The translations under genes were made by a program, and so were the position numbers. This document shows positions 1 through 7,182 of a DNA stretch of 7,965 nt, piece after piece. Every line of letters begins with the position of its first letter. Position 1 is the first letter of the stretch. Below the pieces are notes generated by a model that saw nothing but the letters and a program-made list of their open reading frames with translations, was not told the DNA's origin and ran no database searches. The stretch is from Paracoccaceae bacterium (GTDB lineage Bacteria > Pseudomonadota > Alphaproteobacteria > Rhodobacterales > Rhodobacteraceae): positions 21,885 through 29,849 of the forward strand of contig NYTF01000012.1 of NCBI GenBank assembly GCA_002683355.1. The letters are read 5' to 3'.

Positions 1-807
1 GAACCATTAAACATAATTGAACAAGCATGGGGTTTGTGTTGGGGCGAATGTGGGACCCGAACCCGTGTAATGAGCTGGGCTACAAGATCACCTGTGGTTG
101 ATCTGATTATAGAGCGGACCCCTCAAACACTCTGGGTTGTTGGTATGTCTTATGTGGTTGGAATAATAATAGCCATTCCGATCGGCGTTATATCAGCATA
201 CCGACAATATAGCTGGTTTGATCAGACCGGAACATTTATTGCTATGGTTGGTTTTTCTGTTCCTACATTTTTCACTGGTGTTTTATTAATAGTAATATTT
301 TCCACTTTGGTACCTACTGACAGCATTTTTTGGTTGCCATCTATTTATGATACAACGCACAAAGTTACAGATTGGGATAGCTTTATATTCCAAATTAGAC
401 AGATACTAATGCCAGTATTTGTTTTGGCTTTATATAACGCGGCTCAAATAAGTCGCTTCATGAGAGCCTCGATGTTGGATAATTTAAGTCTCGATTATGT
501 AAGAACGGCCAGAGCCAAAGGAATGAAAGAAAGAGTTGTATTACTCGTGCATGTGCTACGTAACTCTTTGATACCAGTAGTAACAGTATTAGCTTTAAAT
601 ATTCCACATGTGTTTGGTGGCGCCATAATTACTGAGCAAGTATTTAAGGTAAATGGATTGGGTGCCCTCCTCATTTTAGGCATAGAAGGCGCAGACATTC
701 CATTAGTACAAACACTTACATTTATTTTCGCAATTCTTATAGTACTTTTTAATCTTGTTGCTGACGTTCTATATGGCATATTAGACCCCAGGATAAGATA
801 TGACTAA
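1..807 (+). CDS. Dpp/Opp-type ABC transporter permease (DppB/OppB-like), 5' end beyond window
   Basis: Inner-membrane channel subunit of a peptide/nickel-family ABC importer, which would pair with the next gene. The reading frame is open from base 1, so 268 residues are visible. A family member is usually a little over 300 residues, so the first membrane helix and part of the following periplasmic stretch lie outside the window. Visible hydrophobic segments fall at about residues 42-64, 77-101, 134-150, 189-210 and 238-261 of the visible part. The cytoplasmic EAA loop that docks on the ATPase is at about 165-192 (DYVRTARAKGM then HVLRNSLIP). The C-terminus is the family-typical LDPRIRYD. The TTG at 34 and the ATGs after it are internal to the conserved domain and are not credible starts. 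The stop overlaps the next gene by 8 bases, which suggests translational coupling. The residues just before MSWATRSPV look unusual (see findings). Family assignment is firm; substrate is unknown. Confidence 0.93.
   Translation, partial: EPLNIIEQAWGLCWGECGTRTRVMSWATRSPVVDLIIERTPQTLWVVGMSYVVGIIIAIPIGVISAYRQYSWFDQTGTFIAMVGFSVPTFFTGVLLIVIFSTLVPTDSIFWLPSIYDTTHKVTDWDSFIFQIRQILMPVFVLALYNAAQISRFMRASMLDNLSLDYVRTARAKGMKERVVLLVHVLRNSLIPVVTVLALNIPHVFGGAIITEQVFKVNGLGALLILGIEGADIPLVQTLTFIFAILIVLFNLVADVLYGILDPRIRYD
790..793 (+). promoter_or_regulatory. Ribosome binding site of the DppC-like permease
   Basis: AGGA six bases before the ATG at 800, embedded in the last codons of the upstream permease. It supports the overlapping start and coupled translation of the two channel subunits. 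Confidence 0.6.
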
Positions 808-1699
808 AATTTTAAAAAAGAAACAAAATAGCCAGTGGTTGGATGTTTGGATGCAGTTTAAAACTCATCGAGGCGCCGTAATTGGAATGATTGTCTTTTC
901 AATAATTTGCATTCTAGTCGCGTTTGGTCCCTGGTTCTGGACTCTGGACCCAAATTACATTGATATCCGAGCAAAAAATCAAGGGCCTAGTTTTTTGCAT
1001 CCAATGGGGACTGATCAATTGGGCCGTGACACTTTTTCAAATCTTCTGGCTGGTGGTCGCGTTTCCCTTTTAGTTGGCGTAACAGCAATGGCGTTATCAG
1101 TTATATTTGGTACATTGGTGGGCGTCATATCCGGATTCTTTAGAAGACTCGATGGACCCTTAATGAGATTGACTGACTTGTTTTTAGCCTTACCTCTTCT
1201 CCCTTTGTTATTGGTTATGATCATGCTATTTCGTGATACATTGAGAGGATTGTTCGGACCCGAGACTGGGATATTTATCTTAATTGTGACAGCGATTGGA
1301 TTAACAAGTTGGATGCCAATCGCTAGAATTGTAAGGGGCGATGTTCTCGCAGTAAAAGAGCGAGAATTTGTCTTAGCTGCAAGATCTTTAGGTACACATA
1401 ATACTCAAATGATTACGCGTCATATTTTGCCGAATGTACTTAGCCCAATAATGGTTTCCGCTACCTTAAGTGTAGCCGCGGCCATAATTACCGAAAGCGC
1501 TTTGTCATTTTTAGGTTTAGGCTTTCCATCAGATTTTCCAACTTGGGGCAGACTTTTATATGACAGTACGAACTTTATGAAGTTAAGCCCAGAGCGCGTC
1601 ATATATCCAGGCTTGGCAATTAGCTTAACGGTATTAAGTGTGAATTACATTGGTGATGGTTTGAGAGATGCATTAGATCCAAGAATACGAGGCCGCTAG
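800..1699 (+). CDS. Dpp/Opp-type ABC transporter permease (DppC/OppC-like)
   Basis: Second channel subunit of the same peptide-type importer, complete at 299 residues, a normal length. The N-terminal OppC-type region (about residues 14-65) has one helix at about 26-46. It is followed by the family signature HPMGTDQLGRDTFSNLLAGG at 67-86. Further hydrophobic segments lie at about 88-112, 122-145, 157-178, 214-240 and 268-286. The EAA loop is at 189-212 (EFVLAARSLG then ITRHILPN), and the C-terminus LDPRIRGR mirrors that of its partner. The ATG overlaps the upstream stop (ATGACTAA), and an AGGA at 790-793 sits six bases before it, inside the upstream gene. No ATPase gene follows, because the next gene converges. 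The ATP-binding subunits and the solute-binding protein must therefore lie upstream of the window or elsewhere. Peptides are the default substrate guess, but sugars, opines or metals are possible in this family. Confidence 0.95.
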   Translation: MTKILKKKQNSQWLDVWMQFKTHRGAVIGMIVFSIICILVAFGPWFWTLDPNYIDIRAKNQGPSFLHPMGTDQLGRDTFSNLLAGGRVSLLVGVTAMALSVIFGTLVGVISGFFRRLDGPLMRLTDLFLALPLLPLLLVMIMLFRDTLRGLFGPETGIFILIVTAIGLTSWMPIARIVRGDVLAVKEREFVLAARSLGTHNTQMITRHILPNVLSPIMVSATLSVAAAIITESALSFLGLGFPSDFPTWGRLLYDSTNFMKLSPERVIYPGLAISLTVLSVNYIGDGLRDALDPRIRGR

Positions 1700-1712
1700 T
1701 ACCTTAAATGTT

Positions 1713-3092
1713 TCACTTTATAATCGTTAACAACTGATCAATAGAGGCTTTAGCATCACCATAAAACATACGGGTGTTCTCTTTAAAAAACAATGGATTT
1801 TCTATCCCAGAGTAACCTGTGCCTTGACCCCTTTTTGATACAAATACTTGTTTTGCTTTCCACACTTCCAAAACTGGCATTCCAGCGATTGGACTATTTG
1901 GATCTTCTTGAGCAGCTGGATTTACGATATCGTTTGAGCCAATCACAATTACTACATCCGTTTCAGGCAAATCATCATTGATTTCATCCATTTCTAAAAC
2001 GATATCATAAGGCACTTTAGCCTCAGCCAAAAGCACATTCATATGCCCTGGCAATCTTCCAGCAACAGGATGAATTCCAAATCTTACTTTCGTCCCATTA
2101 TCTATCAATCTTCTTGTTAATTCAGCAACTGCTTGCTGAGCCTGCGCAACAGCCATCCCATAACCAGGAACGATAACAACAGAATCTGCGTCTTCTAATG
2201 AAGTCGCCACACCAGCACCATCAATAGCTACTTGCTCTCCGTCGATTTCCATAGCTGGACCTGCACTATTCCCAAAGCCTCCTAGTATAACAGAGAGGAA
2301 ATGGCGGTTCATCGCCTTACACATTATATACGACAAAATTGCCCCTGAAGACCCTACAAGTGCACCTGTTACAATTAACAGATCGTTACCTAACAAAAAT
2401 CCAGTAGCTGCAGCTGCCCACCCAGAATAACTATTAAGCATTGAAACAACTACGGGCATATCAGCGCCACCAATTGCTGCTACTAAATGAGCACCTACCA
2501 CTAATGCAATGAAAAGCATTACATATAAAGTCCAAAGCTCGGATGTATTGATGTACATAAATAATAATATTAAACTAAAGACCACAGCAGCGGCATTTAA
2601 AATATGGCGACCAGGTAAAATTAAAGCCTTTCCATCAATTCGCCCAGCTAATTTTGCGTACGCAACAATTGAGCCAGTAAAAGTGATTGCTCCAATAAAG
2701 ACTCCTAAAAATATTTCAACCTCATGAATTATCAGTTCCGCTTTCGTCAATCCATCATGAGAGCCCATTGCTGAATTTAAACCTATAAAAACTGCTGCAA
2801 GTCCAACAAAACTATGTAAAGCTGCTACTAATTGAGGCATTTCTGTCATCTCAACCCGTTCAGCTACTGTCTTACCAATGAGAGCTCCTATTACAAGAAG
2901 AGGAACCAAAATCACATAAGATAGTGTTGTAAACCCTGGCCCAAAAATTGTAGCAGTGACAGCAATCGCCATACCAAAAATTCCATACCAAACGGCTCGT
3001 TTCGCTTTTTCTTGGTTAGACAAACCACCCAAGGAAAGTATAAACAGTACAGACGCTGCAATATAAGATGCTGATAATATTCCTACGCTCAT
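1713..3092 (-). CDS. pntB: NAD(P) transhydrogenase subunit beta (PntB)
   Basis: Membrane and NADP(H)-binding subunit of the proton-translocating transhydrogenase. The enzyme uses proton entry to drive hydride transfer from NADH to NADP+, supplying NADPH. The product is 459 residues, close to the E. coli length of 462. Residues 1 to about 265 form the hydrophobic domain II, with some eight or nine helices. They include the proton-channel histidine H93 in [16 protein letters not shown] (E. coli H91 equivalent) and N220 in [15 protein letters not shown] (E. coli N222 equivalent). The C-terminal domain III binds NADP(H): [12 protein letters not shown] at 308-319, [18 protein letters not shown] at 341-358, GSNDIVNP at 385-392 with the conserved Asp388, and [16 protein letters not shown] at 420-435. 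The ATG lies 12 bases after the pntA stop. AGAAGG overlaps that stop and serves as the ribosome binding site, so the two genes are co-transcribed. The 3' end faces the permease gene only 13 bases away. Confidence 0.98.
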   Translation of the reverse strand: MSVGILSASYIAASVLFILSLGGLSNQEKAKRAVWYGIFGMAIAVTATIFGPGFTTLSYVILVPLLVIGALIGKTVAERVEMTEMPQLVAALHSFVGLAAVFIGLNSAMGSHDGLTKAELIIHEVEIFLGVFIGAITFTGSIVAYAKLAGRIDGKALILPGRHILNAAAVVFSLILLFMYINTSELWTLYVMLFIALVVGAHLVAAIGGADMPVVVSMLNSYSGWAAAATGFLLGNDLLIVTGALVGSSGAILSYIMCKAMNRHFLSVILGGFGNSAGPAMEIDGEQVAIDGAGVATSLEDADSVVIVPGYGMAVAQAQQAVAELTRRLIDNGTKVRFGIHPVAGRLPGHMNVLLAEAKVPYDIVLEMDEINDDLPETDVVIVIGSNDIVNPAAQEDPNSPIAGMPVLEVWKAKQVFVSKRGQGTGYSGIENPLFFKENTRMFYGDAKASIDQLLTIIK

Positions 3093-3104
3093 TATATCAA
3101 CCTT

Positions 3105-4673
3105 CTAAGACTTTTGAAACATTTGGAGCATTCGTCTTGTAACCATAAATCCTCCAACAATATTTATGGTAGCAATTAGAACACTAATGGATGCCAATAT
3201 GGTAATGATCAAGTTGCTCGACCCCATTTGCAAAAGAGCACCTAAAATAATAATTCCAGATATTGCATTTGTGACTGCCATTAATGGTGTATGCAAAGAA
3301 TGACTTACATTCCAAATAACTTGAAAGCCCACAAAACAACTGAGACAAAATACAATAAAATGTTGCATGAAGCTACTTGGCGCATAAGCCCCAATCACAA
3401 GCATTAATATAGCGCCGCCTACTAAAGCATAAGTTTGTTGCTTCCCAGATTTGGCAAGTAATTCTGATTTTTCCTGATCTAGTTCGCTCTTTGATTTTTG
3501 AATTGGTTTTGCAGATTGAGCAGCAATTGCTTGAATCTTGGGTGGTGGGGGTGGAAACGTTATCTCACCGCCAAAGCAAACAGTGGCTCCTCGAATTACG
3601 TCATCCTCCATGTCATGATTAATTACTCCATCCTTTTCGGGTGTTAAATCAGAGATCATATGACGAATATTGGTCGAATAAAGCTCGGAGGATTGAGCAG
3701 CCATTCTGCTTGGAAAGTCTGTATATCCAATGATTGTGACACCATTCTCACTTAAGATTTTTTGATCAGGTACTGTCAATTCACAATTACCACCCCTTTC
3801 AGCGGCAAGATCAATCACTACAGAACCAGTACGCATTTCCAAAACCATATTTTCCAACCAAAGTTTTGGAGCTTCTCTTCCCGGTATTAATGCTGTCGTA
3901 ATAACAATATCAATGTTGGGCGCTAGTTGAGTGAATTTTTCTAATTGCTTTTCCCGAAACTCAGGTGATGAAGGAGCAGCATATCCACCAGATTCAGAAC
4001 CATCAGTTTGAGTTTCGTCGAAATCAAGAAACACAAATTCAGCACCCATAGACTCAATTTGCTCAGCAACTTCTGGGCGAACATCAAAGGCATAAACTTG
4101 GGCACCTAAAGATGTGGCAGCTCCAATCGCAGCTAAACCAGCGACACCAGCACCAATTATCAAAATCTTAGCTGGAGGAATTTTACCAGCAGCGGTAACT
4201 TGTCCTGTAAAAAATCTACCATAATTATTACTAGCTTCAATCACCGCTCTATAACCTGCAATGTTTGCCATTGATGATAAAGCATCCATTTTTTGAGCTC
4301 GTGAGATTCTTGGCACCATGTCCATCGCCAAAACATTAGCGCCGTTAGCATTTATTGAATTTAATAGAGTATCAGATTGCCCTGGATAAAAAAAACTAAT
4401 TAGAGTTTTATCTTTTTGAAGCAAGCTAACTTCATCAGCTGTTGGCGGCTGAACTTTCACCAAAATATCAACTTCACGACACATATTTTTTGCATTATTG
4501 ATTACCTTAACACCAGCATCAATATAGTCTTGATTGGAAAATCCTGCTGCTAAGCCTGCATTTTCTTCGATATAGCATTCATGCCCTAACTTTATGATCT
4601 GTATTGCCGAAGCTGGGGTCATTGAAACCCTGCGTTCATTTTGGTTTTTTTCTTTAATAGAACCTATTTTCAT
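3105..4673 (-). CDS. pntA: NAD(P) transhydrogenase subunit alpha (PntA), one-piece form
   Basis: NAD(H)-binding subunit of the transhydrogenase, partner of the downstream pntB. At 522 residues it is the fused form, as in E. coli (510), and not the split PntAA/PntAB found in Rhodospirillum rubrum. Domain I covers about residues 1-375. The segment RISRAQKMDALSS at 122-134 carries the Arg/Gln/Asp set (R122, Q127, D130) that contacts nicotinamide in the R. rubrum protein. The Rossmann motif is GAGVAG at 174-179, with the acidic residue D197 ending the second strand. The mobile-loop region SGGYAAPSSPEF at 228-239 holds the conserved Tyr231. A proline run PPPPPK (374-379) and a charged, Ser/Lys-rich linker (380-411) join domain I to four membrane helices at about 413-432, 435-456, 464-483 and 488-512. 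An AGGA lies eight bases before the ATG. First gene of the pntAB unit, transcribed away from the dehydrogenase at 4873. Confidence 0.98.
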   Translation of the reverse strand: MKIGSIKEKNQNERRVSMTPASAIQIIKLGHECYIEENAGLAAGFSNQDYIDAGVKVINNAKNMCREVDILVKVQPPTADEVSLLQKDKTLISFFYPGQSDTLLNSINANGANVLAMDMVPRISRAQKMDALSSMANIAGYRAVIEASNNYGRFFTGQVTAAGKIPPAKILIIGAGVAGLAAIGAATSLGAQVYAFDVRPEVAEQIESMGAEFVFLDFDETQTDGSESGGYAAPSSPEFREKQLEKFTQLAPNIDIVITTALIPGREAPKLWLENMVLEMRTGSVVIDLAAERGGNCELTVPDQKILSENGVTIIGYTDFPSRMAAQSSELYSTNIRHMISDLTPEKDGVINHDMEDDVIRGATVCFGGEITFPPPPPKIQAIAAQSAKPIQKSKSELDQEKSELLAKSGKQQTYALVGGAILMLVIGAYAPSSFMQHFIVFCLSCFVGFQVIWNVSHSLHTPLMAVTNAISGIIILGALLQMGSSNLIITILASISVLIATINIVGGFMVTRRMLQMFQKS

Positions 4674-4701
4674 TAAAAAATTCCTAAAGCTGCTCTAAGC
4701 G

Positions 4702-4729
4702 GATATAGTATAATTCTGAAGATTGTAAA
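4702..4729 (-). promoter_or_regulatory. Candidate promoter for pntAB
   Basis: Read on the minus strand, TTTACA (4724-4729, five of six matches to TTGACA) is followed after 16 bases by TATATC (4702-4707, four of six to TATAAT). An overlapping alternative -10 is TATACT at 4707-4712 (five of six) with only a poor -35. Such matches are expected by chance in this AT-rich stretch, so the call rests mainly on its position, about 30 bases before pntA. Confidence 0.35.
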
Positions 4730-4731
4730 AC

Positions 4732-4775
4732 AAAATAAATAAATTTAATGATTTATAAATGGCTTTATTTATTTT
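4732..4775. repeat. 12-bp perfect inverted repeat in the pntA/dehydrogenase control region
   Basis: AAAATAAATAAA at 4732-4743 and its exact reverse complement TTTATTTATTTT at 4764-4775 flank a 20-base spacer. The spacer contains the separate 10-bp palindrome ATTTATAAAT (4751-4760). It lies just upstream of the candidate pntAB promoter, in a position suited to a regulator or to DNA bending. The arms are pure A/T and low in complexity, so chance is a real alternative. Confidence 0.5.
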
Positions 4776-4805
4776 AACATCATCTTAATTTATCGGAGTT
4801 TTTAT

Positions 4806-4821
4806 TTAACTTGAGCGTTAA
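4806..4821. promoter_or_regulatory. Candidate operator, TTAAC-N6-GTTAA
   Basis: Perfect dyad TTAAC (4806-4810) and GTTAA (4817-4821) around a six-base centre, 16 bases in all, the size of a typical dimeric repressor site. It covers the candidate -35 element of the dehydrogenase gene (TTGAGC, 4811-4816). A wider 8-bp dyad, CTTAATTT (4784-4791) and AAATTAAG (4827-4834), brackets it. No regulator gene is in view, so its use as an operator is inference. Confidence 0.3.
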
Positions 4822-4840
4822 GCTGAAAATTAAGTAGATT
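4811..4840 (+). promoter_or_regulatory. Candidate promoter for the short-chain dehydrogenase gene
   Basis: TTGAGC at 4811-4816 (four of six to TTGACA) and TAGATT at 4835-4840 (four of six to TATAAT), 18 bases apart. This would place the transcript start a short way before the ribosome binding site. Both elements are weak; the call depends on location and on overlap with a dyad. Confidence 0.3.
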
Positions 4841-4861
4841 ATTATTTTATTAGGTTAAACT

Positions 4862-4866
4862 GGGAG
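4862..4866 (+). promoter_or_regulatory. Ribosome binding site of the short-chain dehydrogenase
   Basis: GGGAG six bases before the ATG at 4873 is the clearest Shine-Dalgarno site in the window and fixes the start of this gene. Confidence 0.75.
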
Positions 4867-4872
4867 AAACAT

Positions 4873-5634
4873 ATGAGCCATCTTAAAGGAAAACACGCGT
4901 TGGTTACTGGTGGGGGAACCGGAATTGGACAGGGTATTGCAGTAATGCTAGCCAAGCTAGGCGCAACAGTCACGGTAACAGGACGAAGAATTGAGACTCT
5001 AAAAGAAACCTGCTCTTTGGAACCCAATATTTTTCCAATTGTTATGGATATGTCGTCAGAACAAAGCATAGTTTCTGGTACGGCGGCCGCGATTAATGAA
5101 AGAGGGCCAACTTTAATTCACGTTGCTAATGCTGGAATTGCTGAAACTATGCCAATCCATCGCATGAATCTCGAGTTTTGGAACAAAATTATGAGAACTA
5201 ATTTGGATGGTGTCTTTTTAGGGATCCGTGAAGCATTACCGGGTATGCGTGAGAACAATTATGGCAGAATAATTACTATAAGCTCCATCGCTGGCCTAAA
5301 GGGATTAAAATATGGGGCCGCTTACTCAGCATCAAAACACGCAATAATTGGCCTCACAAAAACGATATCAGAGGAATATATGAGCACTGGGATAACTGCT
5401 AATGCCATATGCCCCGGATATGTAAGAACACCAATAGTGGATAGAAACAGAGATCTAATTGCAAAGAGAAGTAATCTGACTAATGAGGATGCTGAAAAAG
5501 CAATGTCTCAAGATAATAGACATAAACGATTAATCGAGATCAACGAAATAACATGTGCTGCAGAATACATCGTAAACCCTCACTCAGAGTCCTTTAACGG
5601 ACAAACGATAGAAATTGCTGGTGGTCAAATTTAA
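4873..5634 (+). CDS. Classical short-chain dehydrogenase/reductase (SDR), substrate unknown
   Basis: NAD(P)-dependent oxidoreductase of the classical SDR family, 253 residues, the usual length, predicted cytosolic. The cofactor motif TGGGTGIG is at 12-19, NAG at 86-88, and the catalytic set is N110, S138, Y151 and K155 (ISSIAG, then YSASK). The segment NAICPGYVRTPIVD at 177-190 is the post-catalytic PG motif, and the C-terminus ends in the usual GQTIEIAGGQI. All catalytic residues are present. After the second strand comes TGRR (36-39); arginines here often favour NADP(H), but this is not decisive. The PGYVRTPIVD style recalls 3-hydroxybutyrate dehydrogenase and 3-oxoacyl reductases, so a hydroxy acid, polyol or acyl substrate is possible. 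The gene diverges from pntA across 199 bases and converges on glpK with a 22-base gap. Its neighbours do not identify the substrate; a link with NADPH from PntAB or with glycerol would be speculation. Confidence 0.95.
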   Translation: MSHLKGKHALVTGGGTGIGQGIAVMLAKLGATVTVTGRRIETLKETCSLEPNIFPIVMDMSSEQSIVSGTAAAINERGPTLIHVANAGIAETMPIHRMNLEFWNKIMRTNLDGVFLGIREALPGMRENNYGRIITISSIAGLKGLKYGAAYSASKHAIIGLTKTISEEYMSTGITANAICPGYVRTPIVDRNRDLIAKRSNLTNEDAEKAMSQDNRHKRLIEINEITCAAEYIVNPHSESFNGQTIEIAGGQI

Positions 5635-5656
5635 GCACGAGAGATAGCAATTAGTA

Positions 5657-7114
5657 TTAATCTAAAAGCTTTTTTATGGTTTTCTTCCAATTAAAATATT
5701 TTTTTTCGAATAAAACTCTATTTTTGGAAGGGTTAAACTTTGTATTTAATTTTGAAATTTTACCTATGTCATTAAGATTAGAAAAATAACCTAGTGATAG
5801 CCCAGTCAAAAATGCAACCCCCATGGCACTTGCCTCAATGTTTTGAGCTCTTTCAACCTCAATTCCAATTTGATCTGAAACATTCTGCATAATCCAATTG
5901 TTTTGACTAACTCCACCATCAACTTTTAAAATCTCAAGATTGTTACCAGAATAGTCAGAACACATGGCTTCAACCAAGTCGCGAGCCTGAAACGAAATAC
6001 TTTCACCAGCAGCAGTTATTATATCACTCTTAGAACTATTACGCTCCAATCCAAATATTGCCCCCCGGCATTCAGAATTCCAATAAGGAGCTCCAAGGCC
6101 AGTAAATGCAGGTATAAAAATTACACCATTAGACGATTTGGATTGCTCAAAAACCTTATTCAACTCATCAAAATCATGAAACATATTCATATTTTTATGC
6201 AACCAGTCTAAGATCGTGCCAACGTTGAAAATTGAACCCTCTAATGCATATCTAACCTGACCTTCAATTTGATAAGCAACTGTGTTAATCAAATTAGACT
6301 CTGATTTTTTTTGATCTTCACCAATATTTAGCAAAGCAAAACAACCTGTTCCAAATGTGGCTTTCATCATGCCAGCCTCAATGCATCCAAGACCAACAGC
6401 AGCAGCCTGTTGATCGCCTATCATTGACCTTATTGGAAGAGTGTTAGTAAATGAATTTGACACGCCAAAATTAGCACAGTTATCCGTCACATCTGGTAAG
6501 ATTGATTCTGGGATGTTGAATAATTCTAACAGATCAAAATCCCAGCGATTTTCAAATATATTATAAAGCATTGTTCTTGATGCATTAGTTGCATCGGTAG
6601 CATGAACTTTGCCCTCAGATAGGTGCCAAAGAAGAAACGACTCTATTGTCCCAAATGCCAAATTTCCATTTAATGCATCTGATCTCGCATTGGATACGTT
6701 ATCCAAGATCCACTCAATTTTTGTGGCAGAAAAATATGGATCAAGTAGCAAACCAGTTTTATCTTTTACGATCTGTTCATAGCCCAAATTTCTTAATTCT
6801 TTGCATCGGCTTGCTGTTCGCCTATCTTGCCAAACGATAGCATTGTAAATAGGATTTCCACTTGCTCGGTCCCAAATAACTACCGTTTCTCGTTGATTCG
6901 TAATTCCAAGTCCAACAACATCATCGGATATTGTTTTGTTGATTGCGCTCTTCACTGTCTGGAGAATATTCTGTGGCTTTTGCTCCACCCAACCTGATTT
7001 TGGAAACATTGTATCTATTTTCTCACTGTACCTTTTTAAATTAGAAAGGGACTCATCGAAAACTATCGCCTTTGTGGATGTAGTGCCTTGATCAATAGCT
7101 AGAAATTTAGTCAT
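5657..7114 (-). CDS. glpK: Glycerol kinase
   Basis: Cytosolic FGGY-family kinase that converts glycerol and ATP to sn-glycerol 3-phosphate. The 485-residue length is somewhat short for the family (E. coli 502). The phosphate-binding start AIDQGTTSTK is at 6-15. Glycerol-binding residues lie in NQRET (R75, E76), VWQDRRT (W95), Y127, GDQQ (D234, Q235) and GTGCF (F259). ADP-site segments include EGSIFNVG (292-299), PAFTGLGAPYW (335-345) and DGGVSQNN (399-406). ATDATNASRTMLYNI at 172-186 is diagnostic of glycerol kinase as opposed to xylulokinase. The E. coli fructose-1,6-bisphosphate loop (GGKGGTR) is absent; here the stretch before GDQQ reads SNSFTNTLPIRSMI. The C-terminal tail is lysine-rich. 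Only a weak ribosome site (GGA eight bases ahead) precedes the ATG. No glpF, glpD or glpR is in the window. It follows ppx on the same strand after 68 bases and may have its own promoter. Confidence 0.97.
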   Translation of the reverse strand: MTKFLAIDQGTTSTKAIVFDESLSNLKRYSEKIDTMFPKSGWVEQKPQNILQTVKSAINKTISDDVVGLGITNQRETVVIWDRASGNPIYNAIVWQDRRTASRCKELRNLGYEQIVKDKTGLLLDPYFSATKIEWILDNVSNARSDALNGNLAFGTIESFLLWHLSEGKVHATDATNASRTMLYNIFENRWDFDLLELFNIPESILPDVTDNCANFGVSNSFTNTLPIRSMIGDQQAAAVGLGCIEAGMMKATFGTGCFALLNIGEDQKKSESNLINTVAYQIEGQVRYALEGSIFNVGTILDWLHKNMNMFHDFDELNKVFEQSKSSNGVIFIPAFTGLGAPYWNSECRGAIFGLERNSSKSDIITAAGESISFQARDLVEAMCSDYSGNNLEILKVDGGVSQNNWIMQNVSDQIGIEVERAQNIEASAMGVAFLTGLSLGYFSNLNDIGKISKLNTKFNPSKNRVLFEKKYFNWKKTIKKLLD

Positions 7115-7159
7115 TTTTTATTCCATCAAAGTTTAATAATTTAAATTTGATTAGCATTT

Positions 7160-7168
7160 ATCATACCA
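7160..7168 (-). promoter_or_regulatory. Candidate extended -10 promoter for glpK
   Basis: On the minus strand TGGTATGAT matches an extended -10 element (TG, one base, then TATGAT with five of six matches), about 45 bases before the glpK ATG. A perfect TATAAT also occurs at 7172-7177, with no good -35. Both lie in the 68-base gap after ppx. They suggest that glpK need not depend on read-through from ppx, but AT-rich sequence makes chance matches common. Confidence 0.3.
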
Positions 7169-7182
7169 CAAATTATATGAAA

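Noticed and set aside
34..36. TTG at 34 as the start of the first permease.
   Set aside because: The frame is open from base 1, there is no ribosome binding site before it, and the first membrane helix of the family would be missing.
374..411. Proline run and charged linker of PntA (numbers are residues) as a sign of a gene fusion error.
   Set aside because: A flexible linker between domain I and the membrane helices is normal in one-piece PntA proteins, and both sides are well conserved and in frame.
495..779. Minus-strand open frame opposite the first permease (others at 1015-1224, 1420-1602 and 4842-5069).
   Set aside because: Shadows of real coding sequence on the other strand, with no protein-like features.
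1793..1981. Small plus-strand open frame opposite pntB (others lie at 2509-2727, 6646-6840 and 7208-7513).
   Set aside because: They lie antisense to strongly conserved genes and their translations look like no known family. They have no convincing start signals.
5664..5675. AAAAGCTTTTTT as an intrinsic terminator between the dehydrogenase and glpK.
   Set aside because: It is a tiny A/T palindrome with no loop and no GC stem, and it lies in the last codons of glpK.
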